A stretch of DNA of 64,000 bases from JAJYSO01 sp964451785 (GCA_964451785.1 CAYVJG010000003.1:1-64000), one strand, 5' to 3'; positions 43,716-53,266 are shown, numbered from the stretch's first letter. A program made the numbers and translations. The notes: generated by a model not told the origin, from the sequence alone.

Positions 43716-44009
43716 CTATTTTTCTACTGGGACACTTGATTTGACACCGTCAACAAATACTTTGGCAGGTTTAAATGCCGGAATGTTGTGAGCAGGAATC
43801 TTGATAGTTGTATTTTTTGAAATATTACGGCCTGTTTTTTCGGCGCGCGTTTTAATGATAAAGCTACCGAATCCACGTAAATATACGTTTTCACCAGCCT
43901 CTAATGAACCCTTTATCTCATTCATAAAGGTCTCGAGCATTGCCTGAATGTCATTCTTCTCCATGCCCAATTTGTCTGAAATGTTGTTAACAATTTCTGC
44001 TTTAGTCAT
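43716..44009 (-). CDS. HU-family DNA-binding protein
   Basis: The 97-residue product has the HU/IHF fold: helices at 1-40 (MTKAEIVNNISDKLGM), the core LRGFGSFIIKTRAEKTGRNI, and the DNA-grasping arm with NIPAFKPAKVF (Pro at the tip region). It bends and packs DNA as a dimer. A short C-terminal tail (KSSVPVEK) extends past the usual end. It has its own -7 box and is followed by the 29-residue protein gene. Confidence 0.95.
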   Translation of the reverse strand: MTKAEIVNNISDKLGMEKNDIQAMLETFMNEIKGSLEAGENVYLRGFGSFIIKTRAEKTGRNISKNTTIKIPAHNIPAFKPAKVFVDGVKSSVPVEK

Positions 44010-44051
44010 ATTTATTATTCTTTATCTTTTCCTTCTCAATTTTTCGGACTG

Positions 44052-44059
44052 CAAATATA
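44052..44059 (-). promoter_or_regulatory. -7 box of the HU gene
   Basis: On the - strand TATATTTG matches TAnnTTTG, 42 nt upstream of the HU ATG. Confidence 0.45.
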
Positions 44060-44137
44060 CTAATTATATTTTCAATTCCTAAAGTCATAACCCTTTAAAA
44101 TTTAAAGGAATAAACTCGTATTATTGCAAAAAAAACT

Positions 44138-45205
44138 GTGTCTAAATTCGCAAATCTACTTATTTATTGGTATAAGGACCATAAACGCAATCTGCCGTGG
44201 CGCCATACGCGTGACCCGTATTTGGTGTGGCTGAGTGAAATTATACTACAGCAAACCCAAGTAAAACAAGGCTTGCCGTATTATGAAGCTTTTGTAAAAC
44301 ACTTCCCGAATGTGTTTGCTTTGGCTGCTGCCTCAGAAGAAGAAGTTCTAAAACTTTGGCAGGGATTAGGCTACTATTCACGGGCTAGAAATTTACATCA
44401 AGCAGCAAAAATAGTCGTTGAAAAATATAACGGCGTATTTCCTGATACCTATAAAGGACTAAAAACATTAAAAGGCGTTGGTGATTATACGGCTAGTGCC
44501 GTGGCTTCGTTTTGCTATGACGAACCAGTAGCGGTGCTTGATGGAAACGTGTTTAGAGTTTTGTCGCGATTTTTAGGAATAGATACACCTATAAATACAA
44601 CCGAGGGGAAGAAGTTGTTTAAGCAACAGGCTGATAAATTACTCGATAAAACTCATGTGGCTACCTATAATCAAGCTATCATGGAGTTTGGCGCTTTGCA
44701 GTGTAAACCTAAAAAGCCAAATTGTGAAATATGCCCATTACAAGATGCTTGTGTAGCTTTTAGGCAAGAACGAGTGGATAGCTTGCCAGTAAAGCTCAAA
44801 AAGACAAAAATTAAAAATAGATACTTTAATTATATAGTGTATCTCGCCGAAGAGGGGTTGACCGTGTTACAAAAACGCACAGGACAAGGAATTTGGCGTA
44901 ACTTATATGAATTTCCGCTGATTGAAACTGATAAGCTAGAGTCTGTAAGTGAGTTTAGAGAAAATCTAATCAAAACTCATCTTATTCAAAGCCAAAAAGA
45001 GGTGACCGTCTATAATGAACAGCCTATTAAACACGTATTATCACATCAACATTTATATGTGCGTTTTTGGATTGTTGAAACAAATCGTTTGGGAGTAACA
45101 GATTTAAATAAGGGACAGGAACTGGTGTTATGGCAAAATGTAGAAAAGTTTCCTGTTCCTGCAATTATTGATAAATTTTTGAATGAATTTGCAGTTACGG
45201 CTTAA
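44138..45205 (+). CDS. mutY: Adenine DNA glycosylase MutY
   Basis: A 355-residue base-excision repair enzyme that removes adenine opposite 8-oxoguanine. N-terminal catalytic part: WLSEIILQQTQVKQG (catalytic Glu), HhH motif LKGVGDYTASAVASF and the catalytic Asp in VAVLDGNVFRV. The [4Fe-4S] cysteines follow as C-x6-9-C-x2-C-x5-C (LQCKPKKPNCEICPLQDAC). The C-terminal NUDIX-like domain (about 225-350) recognises 8-oxoG. The start is a GTG at 44138. It heads the mutY-ssb-gldE-gldD block; ssb has its own -7 box. Confidence 0.95.
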   Translation: MSKFANLLIYWYKDHKRNLPWRHTRDPYLVWLSEIILQQTQVKQGLPYYEAFVKHFPNVFALAAASEEEVLKLWQGLGYYSRARNLHQAAKIVVEKYNGVFPDTYKGLKTLKGVGDYTASAVASFCYDEPVAVLDGNVFRVLSRFLGIDTPINTTEGKKLFKQQADKLLDKTHVATYNQAIMEFGALQCKPKKPNCEICPLQDACVAFRQERVDSLPVKLKKTKIKNRYFNYIVYLAEEGLTVLQKRTGQGIWRNLYEFPLIETDKLESVSEFRENLIKTHLIQSQKEVTVYNEQPIKHVLSHQHLYVRFWIVETNRLGVTDLNKGQELVLWQNVEKFPVPAIIDKFLNEFAVTA

Positions 45206-45233
45206 AACTTTTTGTAATTTAGCTAAATGAATT

Positions 45234-45241
45234 TAACTTTG
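45234..45241 (+). promoter_or_regulatory. -7 box of ssb
   Basis: TAACTTTG matches TAnnTTTG, 69 nt before the ssb ATG. The leader contains GTCGCT...AGCGAGAC, a weak potential hairpin. Confidence 0.45.
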
Positions 45242-45310
45242 TCGCTTCGCGGAAGATGCAAATAAAACCTGTAGCGAGACAGTATAAAATACAAAAAACT
45301 CACACTATTT

Positions 45311-45814
45311 ATGGCCTCACAAGGATCTCTTAATAAAGTTATGCTCATAGGAAATGTTGGCGACAGCGTGAAAATGCACTATTTTGAAGGCGGCGGATGT
45401 TTAGGACGTTTTCCTTTAGCTACCAATGAAAGCTATGTCAATAAATCGACGGGAGAGCAAGTTACTAATACAGAGTGGCATACAATTGTGGTGCGTAATA
45501 AAGCAGCTGAGGTGTGTGAAAAATACCTTCAAAAAGGCTCTAAAGTCTATGTTGAAGGACGCATAAAGACTAGAAAGTGGAAAGATAATGCCGGTCAAGA
45601 TCGTTATTCAACTGAAATACAATGTGTTGATTTTACGTTTTTGTCAAGTGCTTCAAATAATGGCCCTTCTGGCGGCTCTAGCCAAACAACCAATTCACCT
45701 AATAAACAAAAAAACACTTCTTCTACTCCAGAGATGAATCCGGATAACAGCTTTAAAAACAATGCTGGTTCAACTCATTCGGAAACACAGGAAGAAGATG
45801 ATTTACCATTCTAA
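45311..45814 (+). CDS. ssb: Single-stranded DNA-binding protein
   Basis: The 167-residue product has an N-terminal OB fold (about 1-112; NKVMLIGNVGDSVKMHYFEG, TEWHTIVVRNKAAEVCEKYL, GRIKTRKWKDNAGQDRYSTE), a Ser/Asn/Gly-rich flexible linker and the acidic tip EEDDLPF that recruits repair and replication partners. It acts as a tetramer on single-stranded DNA. The stop is 5 nt from the gldE start, so gldE and gldD are probably cotranscribed with it. Confidence 0.97.
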   Translation: MASQGSLNKVMLIGNVGDSVKMHYFEGGGCLGRFPLATNESYVNKSTGEQVTNTEWHTIVVRNKAAEVCEKYLQKGSKVYVEGRIKTRKWKDNAGQDRYSTEIQCVDFTFLSSASNNGPSGGSSQTTNSPNKQKNTSSTPEMNPDNSFKNNAGSTHSETQEEDDLPF

Positions 45815-45819
45815 ATTAA

Positions 45820-47139
45820 TTGACCTTGGATCCTGACCCTTCCTGTTTTATAACTTTAATTAATTTTGGTTCTGCCGAATTAATTTACTTTGTATTAATT
45901 CTTATTTTATTGACCTGCTCAGGTTTGATTTCAGCCTGTGAAGAAGCTCTATTTTCTCTAGATGTATCAGATTTTCCGGACAATAGGGAAGACTATACAG
46001 CTAATCAAAAAATAATTATTAAGCTTCTCGATCGTCCTAAACGCTTGTTAGCTACAATTTTAATTGCTGATACCTTTTTTAATATTGGTACGGTACTCTT
46101 GTCTGACCACTTGAGTGACATTCTATTTGGGCATATTGAAATGGTTTTGTTTGGCGTCAATATGCAGTTTATACTCAAAGTGATTGTTGTGACTTTTATC
46201 CTGTTGCTGTTTGGTGAAATTCTGCCAAAAATATACGGGATTAGAAAAAAAGTGGAAATTGCCAACCTTATGGTTAAACCGCTATTTTATTTTGATAAAG
46301 CCTTGAGTGTGTTTAGTATGCCGCTAAATTTTATGGCCTCTCGTATTGAACGTCGATTAGGAAATCACAACAACGGATTGAGTGTTGATCAACTTTCTCA
46401 GGCGCTAGATTTAGCTGATGAACGCGACACAACTGCTGAAGAGCAAGAAATTTTGCAGAGTATTGTTTCTTTTGGAAATACTGAAACACGCCAAGTTATG
46501 CAACCGCGAACGGATGTATTTGCTTTAAATGTTACACAGCATTTTCAAGAGATTTTGCCGGAACTCGTTGATCGTGGATACTCGCGCATCCCGGTTTATG
46601 AAGATAGCTTAGACAATGTTGTAGGTATTTTGTATATCAAAGATTTACTGCCTTACCTCGATAAATCAGACTTTGAATGGCAAAGCTTGATGCGCGCGCC
46701 TTATTTTGTGCCGGAAAACAAAAAATTAGACGATCTCTTAACCGATTTTAAAGCCCAAAAAAATCATTTAGCTATTGTTGTTGATGAATATGGAGGCACT
46801 AGTGGTTTGATTTCTATGGAAGATATTATAGAAGAAATTGTTGGCGAAATCAGTGATGAGTTTGACGATGTAGATATTGTATTTTCTAAATTAGATGAGC
46901 ATACATTTGTCTTTGAAGGAAAAACACCGCTGATAGATTTCTTTAGAATCACAAAACTTGAAGATGTTGAAATTTTTGAAGATCAAAAAGGTGATTCAGA
47001 AACTATTGCCGGTTTACTACTTGAGGTTTCAGGAAATTTGCCTAAACTTGGCGAAGAAATAAAATTTGAAAACTATACATTTACTGTCGAAGCTGTAGAT
47101 GATAGACGCATCAAGCAGGTTAAATTTTCTAAAACATGA
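45820..47139 (+). CDS. gldE: Gliding motility protein GldE (CNNM/CorC-like)
   Basis: A 439-residue membrane protein: a CNNM/DUF21 transmembrane domain (about 15-185; EEALFSLDVSD, LFGEILPKIYGIRKK), two CBS domains (about 200-320; MQPRTDVFALN..., LAIVVDEYGGTSGLISMEDI) and a C-terminal CorC/HlyC domain (about 350-435). The ssb-gldE-gldD order is the known flavobacterial arrangement, which supports the GldE name over a generic hemolysin. The start is a TTG at 45820 (a TTG two codons later is also possible). It overlaps gldD by 4 nt. Confidence 0.9.
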   Translation: MTLDPDPSCFITLINFGSAELIYFVLILILLTCSGLISACEEALFSLDVSDFPDNREDYTANQKIIIKLLDRPKRLLATILIADTFFNIGTVLLSDHLSDILFGHIEMVLFGVNMQFILKVIVVTFILLLFGEILPKIYGIRKKVEIANLMVKPLFYFDKALSVFSMPLNFMASRIERRLGNHNNGLSVDQLSQALDLADERDTTAEEQEILQSIVSFGNTETRQVMQPRTDVFALNVTQHFQEILPELVDRGYSRIPVYEDSLDNVVGILYIKDLLPYLDKSDFEWQSLMRAPYFVPENKKLDDLLTDFKAQKNHLAIVVDEYGGTSGLISMEDIIEEIVGEISDEFDDVDIVFSKLDEHTFVFEGKTPLIDFFRITKLEDVEIFEDQKGDSETIAGLLLEVSGNLPKLGEEIKFENYTFTVEAVDDRRIKQVKFSKT

Positions 47140-47693
47140 AAAAAATAGCTTTTGTATTAATAAGTATCTTGTTGGTGAGTTGTCACGATGCCTATGAGCC
47201 TAAACCACGAGGTTTTTTAGCGCTTGATTTGCCAACGCCTCACTATAAATACATACAGCAAGACTTGCCCTATACATTTAAGTATAATTCAACAGCTCGT
47301 GTTTTATCGTCTTTTAAGCACAAGCCTACTAATGTTGATATTAATTATCCTGAAATGAAAGGAACCATTTATATCACTTATGAACCGGTTGTTGATAACT
47401 TAAAGAAACTCTTAGAAGACGCGCAAAACTTACCGCTAAAACACACCATAAAAGCTGATCAAATTATAGGTAATGCGTATACCAATACTCAGCACAATAC
47501 CTACGGAATGCTGTATGAGGTGACGGGAAATGCAGCATCACAAGTGCAGTTTTATCTCACCGATAGTGTAGCTAATTTTATAACAGGTTCAGTATATTTT
47601 AGACTGGAGCCCAATTATGATTCTATTTATCCTGCAGCTCAATATTTAAAGCAGGATGTAGAAAAGATTATGGAAACCCTACAATGGCAATAG
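47136..47693 (+). CDS. gldD: Gliding motility lipoprotein GldD
   Basis: The 185-residue product has a lipoprotein signal with lipobox LVSC (Cys16), then a single globular domain with YEPKPRGFLALDLP and FKYNSTARV, as in GldD. GldD is an envelope lipoprotein needed for gliding in Flavobacterium johnsoniae; its mechanism is unclear. It overlaps gldE by 4 nt (ATGA), indicating coupled translation. Confidence 0.9.
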   Translation: MKKIAFVLISILLVSCHDAYEPKPRGFLALDLPTPHYKYIQQDLPYTFKYNSTARVLSSFKHKPTNVDINYPEMKGTIYITYEPVVDNLKKLLEDAQNLPLKHTIKADQIIGNAYTNTQHNTYGMLYEVTGNAASQVQFYLTDSVANFITGSVYFRLEPNYDSIYPAAQYLKQDVEKIMETLQWQ

Positions 47694-47744
47694 ATGTTGT
47701 GCTAAATCTATAAATGTTTACCTTTAAATGATCAACTACTACTT

Positions 47745-48560
47745 ATGAATAGCGTAGAAGAATCGGTTCAATTTTTAAAAAAACGCGGATTTGAGAGCCC
47801 TGAAATAGGAATTATCTTAGGAACAGGCTTAGGAAAACTCCTAGATCAAGTTGATATAATTGAACGGGTAAGCTATAATCATATCCCTAATTTTCCCACT
47901 GCTACAGTTGAGTTTCATCGTGGTTTTTTGATTTATGGTGAGCTGGAAGGTAAAAAACTAATTATCATGCAAGGCCGCTTTCATTTATATGAAGGCTATA
48001 ACTTCAAAGATGTCAGTTTTCCTGTGCGCATCATGGCTAAATTGGGTATTAAACGCCTATTAGTCTCTAATGCTGCAGGGGCTATTAATCTCAATTATAA
48101 AATAGGTGATTTGATGTTGATTGACGACCACATTAATTTGCAAGGCGGATCTCCTTTAGCCTTTAAAGGCGCTACAGATTACGGTGAACGCTTTGTGGAT
48201 ATGAGTTGCCCTTATGATTTGTTAATGCGTCAAAAACTGATTGAATATGCTAAGACTCATAAAGTAACCTTACATCAAGGAGTGTATGCCGCAGTTATAG
48301 GACCTCAATTAGAAACCCGAGCTGAATATCGCTATTTAAAAATTATTGGCGCTGATGCGGTAGGGATGAGCACTGTACCGGAGGTGATTGTCGCCAATCA
48401 AATGCATATTCCTGTGGTGGCAGTTTCAGTGTTGACAGATTTGTGTGATCCTGATCATCTCAAACCGGTTAAAATTGGAGAAATTATGAAGGCGGCTGAG
48501 ACGGCAGAGTCAAAAATGATTCCTATTTTTTGCGAATTGATTAAAAATATTAAATTGTAG
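47745..48560 (+). CDS. punA: Purine nucleoside phosphorylase (trimeric, PNP-I)
   Basis: A 271-residue enzyme with the family I signatures GIILGTGLGKLLDQ, MQGRFHLYEGY, LVSNAAGAINLNYKIGDLMLI (phosphate and base site) and DAVGMSTVPEVIVANQ. It phosphorolyses purine (deoxy)nucleosides for salvage, preferring guanosine and inosine in this class. It lies 51 nt after gldD with no terminator seen between, and 30 nt before idi. Confidence 0.95.
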   Translation: MNSVEESVQFLKKRGFESPEIGIILGTGLGKLLDQVDIIERVSYNHIPNFPTATVEFHRGFLIYGELEGKKLIIMQGRFHLYEGYNFKDVSFPVRIMAKLGIKRLLVSNAAGAINLNYKIGDLMLIDDHINLQGGSPLAFKGATDYGERFVDMSCPYDLLMRQKLIEYAKTHKVTLHQGVYAAVIGPQLETRAEYRYLKIIGADAVGMSTVPEVIVANQMHIPVVAVSVLTDLCDPDHLKPVKIGEIMKAAETAESKMIPIFCELIKNIKL

Positions 48561-48590
48561 CAGATATCTACTGATTCAAAAAAACTGATT

Positions 48591-49106
48591 ATGGCAATAG
48601 AAAAAGTAATTTTAGTTAATGAAAACGATGAGCAAATCGGATTGATGGAAAAAATTGAGGCACATCGCAAAGCATTGCTTCATCGCGCTTTTTCTGTGTT
48701 TGTATTTAACGCAAAAGGAGAGGTGATGATTCAACAACGCGCCGCTAAAAAATACCATTCTCCCGGATTGTGGACAAACACCTGCTGTAGCCATCCGCGT
48801 GAAGGCGAAACCGTTATTGAAGCCGGAATACGCCGACTACAGGAAGAAATGGGATTTCAAACCAGTTTAAAAGAAACTACTTCTTTTATCTATAAAGCTC
48901 CGTTTGATAATGGGCTTACCGAACATGAATTTGATCATATCTTAATTGGTACTTTTGAGGGAGAACCCAATATTAATCCTGATGAAGTGGCCGACTGGAA
49001 GTGGATAGAGATGGATGAACTTAAAAAAGATTTAAAACAACATCCTGAAAACTATACGGCTTGGTTTAAAATTATTTTTGAAAAGTACGCCCAATTTATA
49101 GCTTGA
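48591..49106 (+). CDS. idi: Isopentenyl-diphosphate delta-isomerase type I
   Basis: The 171-residue NUDIX-fold enzyme has the active-site Cys in WTNTCCSHPREGE, with the NUDIX-like helix ETVIEAGIRRLQEEMGF and metal/catalytic residues in GLTEHEFDHILIG. It interconverts isopentenyl and dimethylallyl diphosphate, feeding undecaprenyl, quinone and carotenoid synthesis. It links logically to uppS at the other end of the window. It is 7 nt upstream of the peroxiredoxin gene. Confidence 0.95.
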   Translation: MAIEKVILVNENDEQIGLMEKIEAHRKALLHRAFSVFVFNAKGEVMIQQRAAKKYHSPGLWTNTCCSHPREGETVIEAGIRRLQEEMGFQTSLKETTSFIYKAPFDNGLTEHEFDHILIGTFEGEPNINPDEVADWKWIEMDELKKDLKQHPENYTAWFKIIFEKYAQFIA

Positions 49107-49113
49107 GTGATTT

Positions 49114-49572
49114 GTGGAAATAGGAACCTATATATCTGATTTTGTGCTGACAGATTTTAACGGTGAAATTTTTGAATCTCATGATTACAGGCAGGGAAAA
49201 CTATTAGTGGTCTATTTTTATCCTAAAGATTTTACGCCTGGTTGTACCAAAGAGGCGTGTTCGTTTAATGAACACTTACAAGAGTTTGCAAAATACAATA
49301 CTGTGATTGTGGGTGTTAGTGCCGATTCTCCTGAAAAACACGCGCAATTCATAGCAAAATACAACTTAAAATTCCCTTTACTCTCAGATCGTGACGGAAT
49401 TTTAGCCGAGCAGTTTGGTGTTAAAAAACATCTACTTGGACTCATTCCGGGGCGTGAAACCTTTATCTTTGATACTTCGGGCAAATTACAATTTAAGTGG
49501 CGCCAATTAAAAGCCGCTAATCATACACAAAAAGCTTTAGAAGCAGTAAAACAATTATATCATGAGCAATAA
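49114..49572 (+). CDS. bcp: Peroxiredoxin, Bcp/PrxQ type
   Basis: A 152-residue thiol peroxidase with the thioredoxin-like fold. The peroxidatic Cys is in FYPKDFTPGCTKEACSF, with the resolving Cys five residues later (C-x4-C), the PrxQ/Bcp arrangement. It reduces hydrogen peroxide and alkyl peroxides using thioredoxin. The start is a GTG at 49114. Its last 11 nt overlap the start of manA. Confidence 0.93.
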   Translation: MEIGTYISDFVLTDFNGEIFESHDYRQGKLLVVYFYPKDFTPGCTKEACSFNEHLQEFAKYNTVIVGVSADSPEKHAQFIAKYNLKFPLLSDRDGILAEQFGVKKHLLGLIPGRETFIFDTSGKLQFKWRQLKAANHTQKALEAVKQLYHEQ

Positions 49573-50539
49573 AACCTTATATCCTTTAAGATTTGAACCC
49601 ATTTTAAAAGAAAAAATTTGGGGTGGCGATAAGCTGAAAACGGTTTTGAATAAGTCTATTTCTTCACCGCAAACTGGTGAAAGTTGGGAAATTAGCGCTG
49701 TGCCGGAAAGTGTGTCCGTAGTGACTAATGGCGAATTAGCCGGAAAATCTTTAACTGATTTAATTGCTGAATACGATGAAGATTTTCTCGGTAAGACCGT
49801 TAAAGAACGTTTTGGAGATCAATATCCATTGTTGTTTAAATTTATTGATGCCAAAGAAAATTTATCCTTGCAATTACATCCTGATGATAAGTTGGCTATG
49901 CAACGCCACAATTCTTTTGGAAAAACAGAGATGTGGTATGTGATGCAAGCTGACGAAGGGGCTGGATTATATGTTGGCTTTCACAAGGGGACTACTCAAG
50001 CTGACTATATAAAACATTTAGAAAATGAAACCCTTCAAGATATCATGAATTATGAACCTGTTAAAACAGGGGATGTATTTTTTATCAAAACAGGACTTGT
50101 TCACGCCATTGGTGAAGGGGTTTTGCTAGCCGAAATTCAACAAAGTTCTGATATCACTTACCGTGTTTTTGACTGGAATAGAAAAGATAAAAACGGTCAA
50201 GGACGAGAGTTACATACTGAATTGGCTGTTGACGCTATAGATTTTGATTTTGATGAGTTTAAAGTAAATTATTCATCTGAAGTGAATAGATTTGAAAACC
50301 TTGTAGAAAACAAATATTTCAAAACTCAAAAACTCAATCTCTCGGGTCTTGTAGACTGTGATTACACGCAGCGCGATTCTTTTGTGGTGTATATGTGCGT
50401 AGAAGGAGAAGCAACTGTTGAGAGTAATGGGACTACTGAGCTGCTTAAAAAAGGCGACAGCTTATTGTTACCTGCTTGTATAAAACACGCCAAATTAGAA
50501 GGCAAAAATGCACAGCTCTTAGAGGTTAGTATAAGCTAG
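49562..50539 (+). CDS. manA: Mannose-6-phosphate isomerase, class I
   Basis: The 325-residue product has the cupin metal-binding motifs of type I phosphomannose isomerase: SLQLHPDDKLA (two ligands), KTEMWYVMQA (Glu) and GLVHAIGEGVLLAEIQQSSD (His). It is the short bacterial form. It interconverts fructose-6-phosphate and mannose-6-phosphate, supplying GDP-mannose for polysaccharide. It overlaps the peroxiredoxin gene by 11 nt and ends the punA-idi-bcp-manA run with a hairpin terminator. Confidence 0.94.
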   Translation: MSNKTLYPLRFEPILKEKIWGGDKLKTVLNKSISSPQTGESWEISAVPESVSVVTNGELAGKSLTDLIAEYDEDFLGKTVKERFGDQYPLLFKFIDAKENLSLQLHPDDKLAMQRHNSFGKTEMWYVMQADEGAGLYVGFHKGTTQADYIKHLENETLQDIMNYEPVKTGDVFFIKTGLVHAIGEGVLLAEIQQSSDITYRVFDWNRKDKNGQGRELHTELAVDAIDFDFDEFKVNYSSEVNRFENLVENKYFKTQKLNLSGLVDCDYTQRDSFVVYMCVEGEATVESNGTTELLKKGDSLLLPACIKHAKLEGKNAQLLEVSIS

Positions 50540-50572
50540 CTAGTTGTAAAAATAGTATTTTAAGGAATAATT

Positions 50573-50617
50573 AGAAGCTGAGATTTTTTTTAAAACCTCA
50601 GCTTCTTTGTATTTTTG
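50573..50617 (+). terminator. manA terminator overlapping the next -7 box
   Basis: AGAAGCTGAG (50573-50582) pairs with CTCAGCTTCT (50597-50606) across a 14-nt T/A-rich loop. Immediately after, TATTTTTG (50610-50617) is an exact TAnnTTTG match, 19 nt before the phosphate transporter ATG at 50637. Confidence 0.65.
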
Positions 50618-50636
50618 CTCTCCTGTAAATCAATCT

Positions 50637-52907
50637 ATGGAAACTATTTATATCATCATGTTGACGATTCTTATGGGATTGTCAATTGTAGGCTTGGTAA
50701 CCGGCGTGAGTAATGACGCGGTAAACTTTTTAACCTCTGCTTTTGGATCAAAGGCAGCTTCTTTGCGAACCATTTTTACAGTGGCTAGTATTGGAGTTAT
50801 CATTGGTGCTGTTTTTTCAACAGGAATGATGGAAATTCCTAGAAGCGGCATATTTCACCCTGAATTCTTTAGCTTTAAGGATGTTATGATTATTTATATG
50901 GCTGTTATGTTGGCCAATATACTCTTGCTTGACTTCTTTAATACCTTAGGTTTGCCAACTTCAACTTCAGTTTCTATTGTGTTTGAGTTGTTAGGGGCTG
51001 CCGCTTGTTTGGTGTTTATAAAAACCTATTTTAAAGAAATTTCTTATGACGATTTTATGGCTTATTTAAACACATCAAAAGTGTTTGAAATTATTGCCGG
51101 AATCTTCTTGTCTGTTGGAATAGCTTTTACGCTAGGTGCTATTATTCAATATCTGTCACGATTAATATTTACCTTTCATTACGCTAAAAAAATGCGTTAT
51201 GTAGGAGGAGTATTTGGTGGTGTTTCACTCACGGCATTAACTTATTTTATTTTAGTAAATGGATTAGGAAACCTCTCGTTTGTTCCTGATGAGGTTAAAC
51301 AGTTTCAAAACACACATACTTTCTTAATTATAGCAGGCTTGTTAATATTTTGGACTATTGTTTCACAAGTGATTATACAAGTGATTAAACGCGATATATT
51401 GCGCATTATCATTTTAGTGGGTACTTTTTCATTGGCACTAGCCTTCGCTGGTAATGATTTAGTCAACTTTATTGGGGTGCCTTTAGCTTCCTTAGACGGG
51501 TATAACTTATGGCACGAAGCTTATCTCAATACAGGTGTGACTCCGGAAAATTTTATAATGGATGGACTGGCTCAACCGGCGCCACATACCTCTACAATTT
51601 ATTTATTTATAGCCGGTATCTTGATGGTGCTAACCTTGTGGTTTTCTAAAAAAGCCAGAACAGTTATTGAAACAGGAGTCAACTTATCACGACAAAGTGA
51701 TGATGGCAAAGAGAAATTTAAATCTACTAGAGCTTCACGATCAATAGTGCGCTATTCACTTTTCTTTATTAATGCAGCAGGCGTATTATTACCTGAAAAG
51801 ACAAGGCTAAAACTAGAGGCTAAGTTTCAAAAAACGGACGAAATGCTCAATGATAAACGCATTGATGCTCCTGCATTTGATAAGGTGAGAGCTTCCGTCA
51901 ATCTTGTTGTTGCGGCTATATTAATTTCGATAGGAACAAATATGAAACTGCCGTTATCAACAACTTATGTAACTTTTATGGTGGCTATGGGTACTTCACT
52001 TTCTGACCGCGCTTGGGATCGCGAAAGCGCTGTGTTTAGAGTTGCCGGAGTTTTAAATGTTATTGGCGGTTGGTTTGTCACCGCTTTTGCGGCATTTTTT
52101 GGGGCTGTAGTATTTGCCGTAGCATTGTGGTTTGGCGGTATCTATGCGACTGTTTTATTATCGCTTTTGGCTATTGGTGTATTGGTGAGAAGTGCTGTTT
52201 TGCACGCCCGTAAAACGAAAGCTGAACAAGCACAACGCCTTTTTAATCAAAACGATATTATTACAATTAATGAAATTACTAATGAAACAGCAGAACACGT
52301 TTCAAGAGTTATTGGTGATATTGATAATCGTTTTGACAAAATTGTAGATCATTTAGGCTATCAAGATTTGAGTAAACTCAAAAAAGATAGAAAAAAATAC
52401 AAGAAAATTGAAGATGAATTAGAATTGCTAAAAGATAATGTGTTTACATTGATTAAATCATTAGATGAAGATTCTGTAAAAGCTAGTGAGTTTTATATTC
52501 TCTTTTTAGATTACTTAGAACACATGGTTGAGGCTGTAGGGAATATGGCACAATCGAGCTATACACACGTCAACAACAATCATAAAAATCTGAAATTTAA
52601 TCAGATTAGAGATTTGAAAAAAATGGGACGCGAAATGAATGTGCTTTTTGATGATACTATTAAAGTGTTTACTGAAAGAGACTTTGGCCGTATTAATCCT
52701 GTTATCCAAAAACACTCTAAATTACAAGATGATATTTCAGAGCTGATTCAAAAACAGGTGAAACGCATCAGAAACACAGATGAAAGTCGGAAAAATACTA
52801 AATTATATTTCGGACTTTTATTAGAAACCAAAGATTTATTGCACGCTACAATGCGTTTGTTAGCCTTGTTTGATTCTTTTTATGACGAAGCTAAATACAA
52901 GCTCTAA
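50637..52907 (+). CDS. PiT-family inorganic phosphate transporter with C-terminal PhoU-like region (1)
   Basis: From the ATG at 50637 the product is 756 residues. Residues 1-530 hold about ten to twelve membrane helices with both PiT signature repeats (GVSNDAVNFL near the start and AFAGNDLVNFIGVPLA in the middle). The C-terminal 200 residues are soluble, helical and charged, resembling a PhoU/DUF47-like regulator fused to the carrier. It takes up phosphate using an ion gradient. An ATG ten codons earlier lies on top of the terminator and -7 box and is rejected. A paralog follows in tandem, and copy D of the 127-nt element starts 22 nt past the stop. Confidence 0.9.
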   Translation: METIYIIMLTILMGLSIVGLVTGVSNDAVNFLTSAFGSKAASLRTIFTVASIGVIIGAVFSTGMMEIPRSGIFHPEFFSFKDVMIIYMAVMLANILLLDFFNTLGLPTSTSVSIVFELLGAAACLVFIKTYFKEISYDDFMAYLNTSKVFEIIAGIFLSVGIAFTLGAIIQYLSRLIFTFHYAKKMRYVGGVFGGVSLTALTYFILVNGLGNLSFVPDEVKQFQNTHTFLIIAGLLIFWTIVSQVIIQVIKRDILRIIILVGTFSLALAFAGNDLVNFIGVPLASLDGYNLWHEAYLNTGVTPENFIMDGLAQPAPHTSTIYLFIAGILMVLTLWFSKKARTVIETGVNLSRQSDDGKEKFKSTRASRSIVRYSLFFINAAGVLLPEKTRLKLEAKFQKTDEMLNDKRIDAPAFDKVRASVNLVVAAILISIGTNMKLPLSTTYVTFMVAMGTSLSDRAWDRESAVFRVAGVLNVIGGWFVTAFAAFFGAVVFAVALWFGGIYATVLLSLLAIGVLVRSAVLHARKTKAEQAQRLFNQNDIITINEITNETAEHVSRVIGDIDNRFDKIVDHLGYQDLSKLKKDRKKYKKIEDELELLKDNVFTLIKSLDEDSVKASEFYILFLDYLEHMVEAVGNMAQSSYTHVNNNHKNLKFNQIRDLKKMGREMNVLFDDTIKVFTERDFGRINPVIQKHSKLQDDISELIQKQVKRIRNTDESRKNTKLYFGLLLETKDLLHATMRLLALFDSFYDEAKYKL

Positions 52908-52928
52908 ATCTTTTTTTAAACGCATTTT

Positions 52929-53056
52929 ATACCAATTAGAATTATTTTTTATCCCGATTTATACTATTTTTTGTAGGTATAATGCCGTGAGTAACAAATT
53001 AATAGTACAATGAGACTGCTGTCGAAATTGGACTATATAACTTGTCCATACGGTAT
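52929..53056 (+). repeat. 127-nt structured element, copy D
   Basis: It begins ATACCAATTAGAATTATTTT and ends TTGTCCATACGGTAT. It lies between the two phosphate transporter genes, in inverted orientation to copy E. Its arms ACAAATTA / TAACTTGT resemble copy B with one mismatch. Confidence 0.85.
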
Positions 53057-53057
53057 T

Positions 53058-53100
53058 AAAAGCCAAATTAGACAGGATTCTGTTTAGTTTGGCTTTTTTT
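53058..53100 (+). terminator. Terminator after the first phosphate transporter
   Basis: AAGCCAAATTAGACAG pairs with CTGTTTAGTTTGGCTT (with G-T pairs) across GATT, followed by a T run. It starts directly after copy D of the repeat. Confidence 0.8.
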
Positions 53101-53266
53101 GTGTGGTTTGTAAAAAAGTGTATAACTTTATAAGGTCTTGTAAATCTATATGTTACTGCATAAGGCTGCTAAAAAAGCTCAGTTAACATCCTTAATATTT
53201 TGATAACATCAGATTGCTAAAAAAAAGGAATCATATTTAGATTTTTGTACCGCATTAAATTCAATT

